Shown: one piece after another, positions 1 to 8,883 of the stretch | How positions within the stretch are numbered: the stretch's first letter is position 1 | Layout: every line of letters begins with the position of its first letter | Program-made: the position numbers and the translations under genes | The notes under the pieces: model-generated | The model's database searches: none | Told to the model about the DNA's origin: nothing | Seen by the model: only the letters and a program-made list of their open reading frames with translations | NCBI GenBank assembly: GCA_050010555.1 | Contig: JBEKKV010000035.1 | Coordinates: forward strand, 1 to 22,163 | Length of the DNA stretch: 22,163 bases | Origin: JALHUB01 sp050010555 | GTDB taxonomy: Bacteria > Chloroflexota > Dehalococcoidia > DSTF01 > JALHUB01 | Direction: 5' to 3'

Positions 1-60
1 ATGACCCCCGCTCTGCAACGGTCTCTGGTGGACCAGAGGGCAATCGGTCTATCGCACTCC

Positions 61-86
61 GGATCGGGAGGCATGCCTCCCGATCC
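61..86. repeat. Perfect 26-bp palindrome
   Basis: Each half is 13 bases: GGATCGGGAGGCA at 61-73 and its exact reverse complement at 74-86, with no spacer. No T-tract follows on either strand, so it is not a canonical intrinsic terminator. It could be a terminator hairpin for a gene left of the window, a symmetric protein-binding site, or a cruciform-forming element. The perfection of the dyad is seen directly; the role is unknown. Confidence 0.75.
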
Positions 87-114
87 CCACAAAGAATACA
101 ACGACCGTAAAGAT

Positions 115-232
115 ACAAGGGGCGAAGCCCCTTTGCCGGGGTTCAAGGGGTGTCCCCTTGATTCCCGAAAGCCCACCTAGGGCGGGAGGGTGGGAAAGAC
201 AACGCAAATGTTGCGGCGAGGACATCGACGCC
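115..232 (+). repeat. Dispersed two-hairpin/G-quadruplex repeat, copy 1
   Basis: This is the first of three related elements. Hairpin I is AAGGGGC (117-123), loop GAA, GCCCCTT (127-133), and its centre is the mini-hairpin GCGAAGC. Hairpin II is CAAGGGG (144-150), loop TGT, CCCCTTG (154-160), flanked by GGGG and CCC that can extend it. After 19 bases comes GGGCGGGAGGGTGGG (180-194), four G-tracts with one-base loops, then AAAGA and a small hairpin CGCAA-ATG-TTGCG. The right edge is set by CGACGCC at 226-232, also found in copy 2. It lies about 70 bases before an fmdB-like gene in the same direction. Confidence 0.8.
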
Positions 233-300
233 CCTTGGGTGACGCACGCAACGGTCGATGAATCAGCGCCGATTCGCGGTCGGCTGAAAGCCGGATAGAA

Positions 301-675
301 ATGCCCATCTACGAGTTCCGCTGCAACGCCTGCAAGAAGCGCGTCAGCGTCTTCCAACGCTCGATCTCCGCGTCGAAGGCGCCCGTCTGCCCCAACTGCG
401 GCGCAAACGACCTCACGCGCCTCGTCTCCCGCTTCGCCGTCGTCCGCACCGAAGACCAGCGCCTCGACTCGCTCGACGACGACTCCCTGCTCTCCGGCGT
501 CGATGAGGACGACCCCCGCAGCGTCGCTGCGTTCGCCCGCAAGATGCAGGCCAAGATGGGCGAGGACTCAGAGCCGGAGTTCGAGGAGATGATCGATCGC
601 ATGGAAGCCGGCGAGATGCCGGACGACATGGCCGGGGACGACGAAGACGGCGCCTTTCCCCTCGAAGAGGAATAG
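301..675 (+). CDS. FmdB-family zinc-ribbon protein 1
   Basis: A 124-residue protein opening with MPIYEFRC, the hallmark of the FmdB/CxxC_CxxC_SSSS family. The single zinc ribbon uses C8/C11 and C30/C33. The C-terminal two thirds are acidic and probably disordered, with runs of Asp and Glu and a Met-rich stretch near residues 80-110. FmdB was first proposed as a regulator of formamidase/amidase genes, but the function of most members is unknown and no partner amidase lies here. The ATG at 301 is chosen because MPIYE is the conserved N-terminus; the Shine-Dalgarno is weak. A paralogue follows 68 bases downstream. Family confidence is high, function confidence low. Confidence 0.88.
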   Translation: MPIYEFRCNACKKRVSVFQRSISASKAPVCPNCGANDLTRLVSRFAVVRTEDQRLDSLDDDSLLSGVDEDDPRSVAAFARKMQAKMGEDSEPEFEEMIDRMEAGEMPDDMAGDDEDGAFPLEEE

Positions 676-676
676 C

Positions 677-685
677 TGCTATATT
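677..685 (+). promoter_or_regulatory. Extended -10 promoter for fmdB2-translin
   Basis: TGCTATATT sits directly after the stop of the first fmdB gene, about 59 bases before the next ATG. TG-C-TATATT fits an extended -10 element. No good -35 box lies 16-18 bases upstream, where coding sequence continues. The same TGCTANNNT form precedes six other units in this window. Predicted start of transcription is near 692. Confidence 0.45.
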
Positions 686-743
686 ATTTCTAGCCGGCGC
701 AACTCGGGCTTCGCGCCTCGGCGATCATGTCACGGAGTCAACC

Positions 744-1079
744 ATGCCGATCTACGAGTACAAATGCCAGGACTGCGGCCGCCTGACCAGCGTCTTCGTC
801 AAGTCCATCAGCGGCGAAGTCCAGGCAACCTGCCGTCACTGCGGCGGCGCCAACGTCTCCCGCGCCGTCTCCGGCTTTGCTTACCACAAATCCGAGTCAA
901 CAATTCTCGCAGAGTACGGCAGCGAGCCCAAACGCGTCGAAGACTACCGCGATCCGCGCCAGATCGGCCGCTGGGTCGAGCGACGTTTCGACGAGATGGG
1001 CGAAGAGATGCCCGAGCAGACGCGGCGCATGATCGACGCCGCCCGCGAAGGGGAGATGCCGCCGCCTATATCCGACTAG
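744..1079 (+). CDS. FmdB-family zinc-ribbon protein 2
   Basis: A 111-residue paralogue of the upstream gene, starting MPIYEYKC with a zinc ribbon at C8/C11 and C30/C33. The two proteins share the ribbon spacing and a C-terminal motif around MIDxxxEGEMP, which points to an old tandem duplication. Residues after about 45 are charged and predicted helical, without other recognisable domains. GGAG lies just upstream of the ATG. The stop is 16 bases from the translin-family start, so the two are probably co-transcribed. As with its neighbour, family membership is clear but the molecular role is not. Confidence 0.88.
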   Translation: MPIYEYKCQDCGRLTSVFVKSISGEVQATCRHCGGANVSRAVSGFAYHKSESTILAEYGSEPKRVEDYRDPRQIGRWVERRFDEMGEEMPEQTRRMIDAAREGEMPPPISD

Positions 1080-1095
1080 GCTGAAGGAGAGGCCG

Positions 1096-1734
1096 ATGTA
1101 CGACCGCAGCAAGGAGCTGGAAACAGCCGTCGAGGAAGCTCGAAAAGACTTCGAGGCCAAGCACGCCGCGCGCGAGATCGGTCTCGCCTCCTGCCGGCAG
1201 GCCCTGCGTCATTCCGCCAACGCCGTCCGCGTCACTCATCGCGGCGACTTCCCCGGTGCCGAAGAGCTCCTGCGCCAGGCCGCCGAGCTCTTGGAGCGCG
1301 CCCGCGCCGCCCTCGCCGCCCACCCGGACATCTTCTTCGCCGGCTTCGTCCACGACGCCCAGAAGGAGTACGCCGAAGGCTGCACCACCCTCGCGATCAT
1401 CGCCGGCCGGCCGTTGCCCGGTCCAAAGGAGCTCGGCGTCGAGAACGGCGCCTACCTGAACGGCCTGGGCGAAACCGTCGGCGAGCTGCGACGCCACTTG
1501 CTCGACGCCCTGCGCTCCGGCGATGTCAGCGAGTGCGAAGTCTGTCTGGGCAACATGGACGACATCTACAGCCTGCTCGTCACCTTCGACTACCCGGAGG
1601 CGATAACCAGCGGCCTCCGTCGCACCGCCGACGCCGTTCGCGGCATCCTCGAGCGCACCCGCGGCGACCTGACGCTAGCGGTCCGCCAGCGCGATCTCGA
1701 ACGCAAGCTCGACGAGTTCGAGTCCCGCCTCTAG
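1096..1734 (+). CDS. Translin-family protein
   Basis: A 212-residue, largely helical protein of the translin superfamily. Translin and TRAX are single-strand nucleic-acid binding proteins; in eukaryotes the heteromer (C3PO) is an endoribonuclease, and archaeal relatives form octameric RNA-binding shells. The recognisable core is residues 76-190: HPDIFFAGFVHDAQKEYAE (76-94), then IIAGRPLPGPKELGV, AYLNGLGETVGELRR (119-133) and MDDIYSLLVTFDYPEAI (154-170), followed by a C-terminal arginine-rich helix. The conserved Glu/Asp residues in these helices are where TRAX nucleases carry catalytic acids, but I cannot assign a catalytic set by eye. GAAGGAG lies just upstream of the ATG. It probably forms an operon with fmdB2. 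The family is common in archaea and eukaryotes and less so in bacteria. Confidence 0.85.
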   Translation: MYDRSKELETAVEEARKDFEAKHAAREIGLASCRQALRHSANAVRVTHRGDFPGAEELLRQAAELLERARAALAAHPDIFFAGFVHDAQKEYAEGCTTLAIIAGRPLPGPKELGVENGAYLNGLGETVGELRRHLLDALRSGDVSECEVCLGNMDDIYSLLVTFDYPEAITSGLRRTADAVRGILERTRGDLTLAVRQRDLERKLDEFESRL

Positions 1735-1770
1735 TCGTCGCTCGTCTTGCTGCGACAGGCCTATGCTGAG

Positions 1771-1904
1771 GGAGTGCAGAGGCGCGAAGCCCTCTGCCGG
1801 GGGTTTCAGGGGGTGTCCCCCTGATTCCCCAAAACCCTTCTAGGGTGGGAGGGTGGGAAAAGAGACGCTAATGTCGCGATAGGCGGCAGCGGCCGCTCGA
1901 CGCC
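1771..1904 (+). repeat. Dispersed two-hairpin/G-quadruplex repeat, copy 2
   Basis: Hairpin I is GCAGAGG (1776-1782) paired with CCTCTGC (1791-1797) around GCGAAGC, with one bulged C. Hairpin II is CAGGGGG (1807-1813), loop TGT, CCCCCTG (1817-1823), flanked by GGGGG and CCCC. The spacer to the G-quadruplex motif is 19 bases, as in copy 1. The motif is GGGTGGGAGGGTGGG (1843-1857), followed by AAAAGAGACGCTAATGTCGCG, broken here for reading as AAAAGAGACG and CTAATGTCGCG. The right edge CGACGCC (1898-1904) matches copy 1. The element sits between the translin gene and uvrA, both on the same strand. Confidence 0.82.
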
Positions 1905-2042
1905 GAGACGACGCTCGCGGCTGAGCTTAGGAGTCGACCCCATGGGCCGCCCCTCGCGGTGGGGATAAGCCTCCTGTTTCCAGCATTCCTGAAATGCTAA
2001 AATATACGTTCGGACTGGAAACGTAACCCCAACGGAAGACTC
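1905..2042 (+). promoter_or_regulatory. uvrA promoter region with inverted repeats
   Basis: TGCTAAAAT at 1995-2003 is an extended -10 element; no good -35 is visible. It overlaps an inverted repeat AGCATT (1982-1987), spacer CCTGA, AATGCT (1993-1998), a candidate operator. The 14 bases at 1999-2012, ending in GTTCG, match 10 of 14 positions of the Bacillus-type LexA box CGAACATATGTTCG, but only the right half is good. Upstream, 1938-1964 can form a bulged hairpin (CCCCA...CCGC-ccctc-GCGG-TGGGG). GGAAG precedes the uvrA ATG. The promoter call is moderate and SOS control is only a possibility. Confidence 0.4.
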
Positions 2043-4940
<2,898 letters not shown>

Positions 4941-4979
4941 CGCAGGCTTACCCGTGTATCCACTGGAGGTGGTGCAGGC

Positions 4980-5609
4980 ATGATAACCGCAGACCAGATA
5001 AGGCATACGGTAATAAGCGACGCAGAGGATCTGAAGAAGGCTGAGGAACTGAAGAGAAGGTTTGCCGGCCTCAGCGTTGAGCGTCGACCGTTCTTCCTGA
5101 AAAAGGACGACCTGGAAGAGATCCTGAAGTGGAAGCTGCGAGGCCAGTTCGGCCGCCAACGGGCGCTCCGGAAAGGGAACACCGACGAGATAATCCATGA
5201 TGTTACCCTCCTTGCGTTTTCAATCGAACTCAGCGACGAGGAGTATGAGTTGGAGATTCGCCTGGCTATACTTTGCTCTCTGCGCGGTGTGGGTGTTCCG
5301 GTGGCGTCGGCTGTGCTTGCCCTGGTCTTTCCAGAACAATACTCGGTAATAGACTTCCGAGGCTGGCGGCGGGTCTTCGAGGAGGACAAGAGAACATTCT
5401 CGATAGGGGATTACCGGCGCTATCTCGCTGAGATACGCGGACTAGCCGCGAAACTAGGATGGCCTGTTCAGCAGGTGGGACCTAGCCATCTGGAACTACG
5501 ACAAACAGCACGATCCGCAGATCCCCGAGGCACCGAGATAGCCCAACCCCTCGTCAACCGTAGGGGCTGTTCGCGAACCGCCTCTGCTATTGACCTAATC
5601 GTGCTATAA
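4980..5609 (+). CDS. HhH DNA-glycosylase-like protein, frameshifted C-terminus
   Basis: The open frame encodes 209 residues. Residues 100-126 show a helix-hairpin-helix glycosylase-like core: LRGVGVPVASAVLALVF then VIDFRGW, with D125 in the place of the catalytic Asp of HhH-GPD enzymes. The usual catalytic Lys after GVG is Val, so lyase activity is doubtful. After V166 the frame becomes Arg/Ser-rich and unconvincing. Dropping one G from GGG at 5477-5479 instead gives DLAIWNYDKQHDPQIPEAPR and a stop at 5539-5541, which looks like the family's usual C-terminal end; that gives 186 residues. So a one-base insertion (mutation or sequencing error) is likely. The gene uses AGA/AGG and ATA codons rare in its neighbours, suggesting transfer. 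GGAGGTGGTG lies upstream of the ATG. Substrate unknown. Confidence 0.65.
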   Translation: MITADQIRHTVISDAEDLKKAEELKRRFAGLSVERRPFFLKKDDLEEILKWKLRGQFGRQRALRKGNTDEIIHDVTLLAFSIELSDEEYELEIRLAILCSLRGVGVPVASAVLALVFPEQYSVIDFRGWRRVFEEDKRTFSIGDYRRYLAEIRGLAAKLGWPVQQVGPSHLELRQTARSADPRGTEIAQPLVNRRGCSRTASAIDLIVL

Positions 5610-5610
5610 T
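5602..5610 (+). promoter_or_regulatory. Extended -10 promoter for the bS22-like gene
   Basis: TGCTATAAT is a perfect extended -10 (TG-n-TATAAT). Transcription should start near 5617, leaving a leader of about 38 bases. A TTGACC at 5590-5595 is too close (9-base spacer) to act as its -35. A 10-bp palindrome GTTCGCGAAC lies just upstream at 5569-5578 and could be a binding site. Confidence 0.55.
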
Positions 5611-5654
5611 CCGCAAGTCATCCATCATCGCAAACTCCGACGAAAGGAGAGCCT

Positions 5655-5750
5655 ATGCCGTCTGTCGTTAAGAAGCGGCGGAAGAAGATCCGTAAGCACA
5701 AGTACCGCAAGATGCTCAAGAAGACCCGCTGGCAACGCAAGCACAAGTAG
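5655..5750 (+). CDS. bS22 / AURKAIP1-COX24 domain ribosomal peptide
   Basis: A 31-residue, extremely basic peptide: MPSVVKKRRKKIRKHKYRK followed by MLKKTRWQRKHK. It matches the short bacterial AURKAIP1/COX24-domain proteins, homologous to mitochondrial mS38 and to bS22 seen on the small subunit of mycobacterial ribosomes, where the peptide lies buried in rRNA. The Shine-Dalgarno is strong (GAAAGGAGA at 5642-5650), and a near-consensus extended -10 promoter precedes it, as expected for a highly expressed ribosomal component. It stands alone between two unrelated genes. Too short for many gene callers. The family call is confident; the ribosomal role is transferred from homologues. Confidence 0.88.
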   Translation: MPSVVKKRRKKIRKHKYRKMLKKTRWQRKHK

Positions 5751-5910
5751 GGCGGTCTCCCGACACCCGCCTTCCTTGCGTTCCTCTCCAGCGGCGTCCT
5801 TCTCGACACCGATCCCCGTATCAGCGCACAACGTCTAACCGATACTGCAGGCCGGCGCCCGTGGGTCGTGGCCGCGCGCCATCCACCCGTAGTACACTGA
5901 CTCCGACAGC
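5751..5910. other. Intergenic region before hpt
   Basis: No gene seen. A weak hairpin (GGCGG...CCGCC, about 5752-5772) follows the ribosomal peptide, with only TTCCTTGCGTT after it, so termination is uncertain. TACACT at 5893-5898 could be a -10 for hpt, which would leave an almost leaderless transcript; no -35 is evident. Confidence 0.3.
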
Positions 5911-6447
5911 ATGGACGCGCCACAACTGCAGCCGCTCATCTCCCGACACGCCATCCGACGCCGCGTGCGCTCCCTCGCCGCCCAGCTCAGCCGCGACTAT
6001 GAGGGCCGCGCGCCCGTGCTCCTCGGCGTCCTCAAAGGCTCCTACGTCTTCCTCGCCGACCTCGCCCGCCGCATGGCCGAGCCGCCTGAAATCGACTTCA
6101 TACAGGCCTCCAGCTACGGCCTCAACGGCACCGTCAGCAAAGGCCGCGTCGAGATCTGCCATAGCCCGCGCAGCGACCTCCGCGACCGCCACGTCGTCAT
6201 CGTCGAAGACATCGTCGACTCCGGCCACACGCTGCGCTTCCTGCGCGACCACGTTGTCGCCATGCAGCCGGCCAGCGTTCGCGTTTGCACCCTCCTCCTG
6301 CGAGAAAGCTCGCGCCCCCTGCTGAGCGACCTCGTCGACTACGTCGGCTTCAGCGTTCGCGACGGCTGGCTTGTCGGCTACGGCCTCGACCTCTCGGAAA
6401 AGTACCGCCACTTGCCCGATGTCCACGTCGTCGAGGGAACGTCGTGA
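5911..6447 (+). CDS. hpt: Hypoxanthine phosphoribosyltransferase
   Basis: A 178-residue type I phosphoribosyltransferase that makes IMP (or GMP) from hypoxanthine (or guanine) and PRPP. The PRPP-binding loop VVIVEDIVDSGHTL spans residues 95-108, with the E99-D100 pair and D103. LKGSY at 41-45 is the conserved cis-peptide/pyrophosphate motif, and SSYG near 67-70 is the flexible catalytic loop. The C-terminal VGYGLDLSEKYRHLPD is typical of bacterial HPRT. Length is normal for the family. The stop TGA overlaps the GTG start of adenine deaminase, so the two are translationally coupled. The Shine-Dalgarno is weak; ATG 5911 gives the usual N-terminus. Confidence 0.93.
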   Translation: MDAPQLQPLISRHAIRRRVRSLAAQLSRDYEGRAPVLLGVLKGSYVFLADLARRMAEPPEIDFIQASSYGLNGTVSKGRVEICHSPRSDLRDRHVVIVEDIVDSGHTLRFLRDHVVAMQPASVRVCTLLLRESSRPLLSDLVDYVGFSVRDGWLVGYGLDLSEKYRHLPDVHVVEGTS

Positions 6448-8201
6448 GCCTGCCTGCCGGTAGGCATGGTGAGGCCGACGCCAGGCCAGGTCTCGCGGAG
6501 CTCATCGCCGTTGCTCGCGGCGACGCCCCCGGCGACCTTCTCTTCACCAATGGCCGCGTCGTCAACACCCTCACCGCCGAGATCGAGGAGCTCGACGTAG
6601 TCGTCTTCGGAGGCCGCATTGCCGGACTCGGCGCTGGCTACCGCGCCCGCGAGACCGTCGACCTGCGCGGCGCCTACCTCCTGCCCGGCTTCATCAACGG
6701 TCACACCCACGTCGAAAGCTCCCACCTCTGGATCACCGAATACGCCCGCGCCGTCGTCCAGCGCGGCACCGTCGCCGTCGTCAGCGACCTGCACGAGATC
6801 GCCAACGTCGCCGGCCTCTCTGGCGTGCGCGCCGTCGTTCAGGCCGCGGCCGCCCTGCCGCTCGACTTGCACCTCATGGCGCCCTCCTGCGTCCCCGCCA
6901 CCTCGCTCGAAACCGCCGGCGCGACCATCGGGCCCGACGAAATCCACTGCCTCTTCGAAAGCGAAGGCGCCATCGGCCTCGGCGAGCTGATGGACTTCCC
7001 GGGCGCAATCGCCGCCGATCCGCGCGTCCTCGACAAGCTCGCCGCCGCCTTGAGGTATCCCATCGATGGCCATGCGCCCGGCGTATCAGGCGCTGCCCTC
7101 AACGCCTACCTCTGCGCCGGCCCCCGCACCGACCACGAGTCGACGACGCTCGACGAGGGACGCGAGAAGCTCCGACGCGGCATGTGGCTCATGCTCCGCG
7201 AGGGCACGACCGAGAAGAACCTCGCCGACCTCCTTCCGCTCGTCACCGACGCCACCGCCTGCCGCTGCCTCTTCGTCACCGACGACCGCTCCGCCGCCGA
7301 CCTTCTCTCCGACGGCGACGTCGACGCCATCGTCCGCAAAGCCATCGCCCTCGGCCTCGATCCGCTGCGTGCCGTCCAGCTCGCCACGCTCAACCCCGCG
7401 ACCTGCTTCGGACTGCGCGGTGTCGGCGCCATCGCCCCCGGCTTTCGCGCCCATCTGCTGGCCTGCGACGACCTGCGCGACCCCGTCCCCCGTCGCGTCT
7501 ACTTCGACGGACGCCTCGTCGCCGAAGACGGCGTCGCTCTCTTCGACGCGCCCGCCGCCGCGCCCGCCGATCTCCTGCACACCGTCAACGTCGCCGCCCT
7601 GACCGTCGACGACTTCGCGCTGCCCGCCGCCGGCCCGCGCTACCCCGTCATCGAAGCGATTCCCGGCCAGATCCTCACCGGTCGCCGCCTGCAGGAGGTG
7701 CGAGTGGAAGAAGGACGCATCGTCCCCGAGCCGGAGCGCGACATCCTCAAGCTCGCCGTCGTCGAGCGGCACCACGGCAGCGGGCGTATCGGCGTGGGGC
7801 TGGCAAGCGGCTTTGGCCTCAAGCGCGGCGCTCTCGCCTCCTCCTACGCTCACGACTCGCACAACGTCATTGCGGTCGGCGCCTCCGACGACGACATGCT
7901 GCACGCCGTCCGCCAGATCGCCGAGATGCAGGGCGGCCTCGTCGTGGTGGATCAGGGCCGCGTCCTCGCCGCGTTGCCCCTGCCGGTCGCCGGGATAATG
8001 TCGCCGGACGCGGCGGCGAACGTCTCCCAGCGCGCTGCTTCCCTCGACGCCGCGGCCCGCTCGCTCGGCGCCGTCATCCCGGAGCCCTTCGCCGTTCTTT
8101 CCTTCCTCTCGCTGACCGTCATCCCGTCGCTCCGCCTCACCGACATGGGCCTCGTCGACGCCGAGAAGGGCGCCCTCTACGATTTCTCCGCGCTCTCCTA
8201 G
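6444..8201 (+). CDS. ade: Adenine deaminase
   Basis: A 585-residue amidohydrolase converting adenine to hypoxanthine and ammonia (EC 3.5.4.2). The metal-binding HxH sits in GFINGHTHVESS (H87, H89). The C-terminal half carries the adenine-deaminase-specific GSGRIGVGLASGFGLKRGA and SYAHDSHNVIAVG blocks, then AGIMSP. The frame extends in-frame upstream to 6285, but that part overlaps hpt and reads as Arg/Pro-rich nonsense. I choose GTG 6444: it overlaps the hpt stop as GTGA, has GAGGG about 10 bases upstream, and gives the length usual for the family. Together with hpt it forms a two-step salvage route, adenine to hypoxanthine to IMP. The family call is confident, the exact start moderately so. 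Confidence 0.93.
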   Translation: MSLPAGRHGEADARPGLAELIAVARGDAPGDLLFTNGRVVNTLTAEIEELDVVVFGGRIAGLGAGYRARETVDLRGAYLLPGFINGHTHVESSHLWITEYARAVVQRGTVAVVSDLHEIANVAGLSGVRAVVQAAAALPLDLHLMAPSCVPATSLETAGATIGPDEIHCLFESEGAIGLGELMDFPGAIAADPRVLDKLAAALRYPIDGHAPGVSGAALNAYLCAGPRTDHESTTLDEGREKLRRGMWLMLREGTTEKNLADLLPLVTDATACRCLFVTDDRSAADLLSDGDVDAIVRKAIALGLDPLRAVQLATLNPATCFGLRGVGAIAPGFRAHLLACDDLRDPVPRRVYFDGRLVAEDGVALFDAPAAAPADLLHTVNVAALTVDDFALPAAGPRYPVIEAIPGQILTGRRLQEVRVEEGRIVPEPERDILKLAVVERHHGSGRIGVGLASGFGLKRGALASSYAHDSHNVIAVGASDDDMLHAVRQIAEMQGGLVVVDQGRVLAALPLPVAGIMSPDAAANVSQRAASLDAAARSLGAVIPEPFAVLSFLSLTVIPSLRLTDMGLVDAEKGALYDFSALS

Positions 8202-8232
8202 CGTCGCCCGGCCGTCGCGCCTCCCCTTTCGA

Positions 8233-8241
8233 TGGTATACT
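8233..8241 (+). promoter_or_regulatory. Extended -10 promoter for the cupredoxin gene
   Basis: TGGTATACT fits TG-n-TATAAT at five of six core positions. The predicted start is near 8248, about 60 bases before the ATG at 8309. No convincing -35. Confidence 0.4.
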
Positions 8242-8308
8242 GGCCTTAGACGACACAATAACCCCGATGCAACAGGACGTTGCGCGGGAAGACGGAAGGG
8301 AGACTGTC

Positions 8309-8782
8309 ATGTTGTCCAAGAGACTCGCTTTTGCCCTGGCGCTTACCCTGGTGGCGTTCGGAGGGCTCTCGGCCATCGCCTGCGGCGGCTCATCATCGAG
8401 TTCCACGCCGACGCCCGGCAAGACGACGGCGCCCGGCGCGACCGCGACGAAGGCGGCTGCCTCAGGGACTGGCACGCCCGCCGCGAGCGGCACCGCTCCG
8501 GCTCAGGCGTCGGTCACCATCAAGGACTTCGCATTCTCGCCGCCGAGCGTAACGATCCAGGTCGGCGGCACCGTCACCTGGACGAACAACGGTCCGTCCG
8601 CGCACACCGCCACCGCCGACGATGGCAGCTTCGACAGCGGCAGCCTGGCCGCGGGGAAGACCTTCCAGCACACGTTCCAGACCGCCGGGACCTTCTCCTA
8701 CCACTGCACCATTCACCCGTTCATGACGGCGGAGGTAGTCGTGCAGTCCGGGTCGAGCGCCTCGACGCTCCCCGGTTACTGA
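8309..8782 (+). CDS. Secreted cupredoxin (plastocyanin/azurin-like)
   Basis: A 157-residue exported blue-copper protein. Residues 1-24 form a signal peptide (basic MLSKR, then a hydrophobic core), with C25 in AIACGG as a probable lipid anchor, although the lipobox lacks the usual Leu at -3. Residues 27-66 are a Ser/Thr/Pro/Ala linker that would hold the domain off the membrane. The cupredoxin domain covers 68-147. Type 1 copper ligands are all visible: H99 in SAHTATAD, then C133, H136 and M139 in YHCTIHPFM. Electron transfer outside the cytoplasmic membrane is expected; the partner is unknown. ATG 8309 is chosen over an in-frame ATG at 8268 because GGAAGGGA lies just upstream and it gives a clean signal peptide. 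Confidence 0.9.
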   Translation: MLSKRLAFALALTLVAFGGLSAIACGGSSSSSTPTPGKTTAPGATATKAAASGTGTPAASGTAPAQASVTIKDFAFSPPSVTIQVGGTVTWTNNGPSAHTATADDGSFDSGSLAAGKTFQHTFQTAGTFSYHCTIHPFMTAEVVVQSGSSASTLPGY

Positions 8783-8883
8783 CGGCGGAGCTGTCGTGTG
8801 GGCGCCGTGTAGTGGGAGTGCTTCCCGCTAAGCGGCCGATGCCCTAGAATGGCGTCTACTACTTCCGGAGGTGCTTGCGACCC

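Larger units (their letters stand above)
1..300. other. Intergenic leader with small inverted repeats
   Basis: No convincing gene is seen here. A reading frame open from base 1 to a stop at 178-180 runs through the palindrome and the hairpins of the dispersed repeat, so I do not call it. Bases 23-38 form a 6-bp hairpin (CTCTGG, loop TGGA, CCAGAG). It is followed by a perfect palindrome at 61-86 and the first dispersed repeat at about 115-232, both listed separately. Bases 233-300 hold nothing I recognise apart from the start region of the next gene, where only a weak purine stretch precedes the ATG. Confidence 0.5.

Noticed and set aside
1..180. Frame open from base 1 to a stop at 178-180
   Set aside because: It runs through the palindrome and both repeat hairpins; any gene-like appearance is from the repeat.
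5590..5595. TTGACC as the -35 of the bS22 promoter
   Set aside because: Only 9 bases separate it from TATAAT, too few for a -35/-10 pair.
6285..6443. In-frame upstream extension of adenine deaminase
   Set aside because: It lies inside hpt, reads as Arg/Pro-rich sequence, and GTG 6444 has a ribosome-binding site and the normal N-terminus.
7184..8308. Long upstream extension of the cupredoxin frame
   Set aside because: It overlaps adenine deaminase and is almost entirely Arg/Pro/Ala; ATG 8309 gives a clear signal peptide.
8875..8883. TTG start for the ferredoxin
   Set aside because: It is one base from the Shine-Dalgarno; ATG 8884 gives the conserved MTYVI N-terminus.
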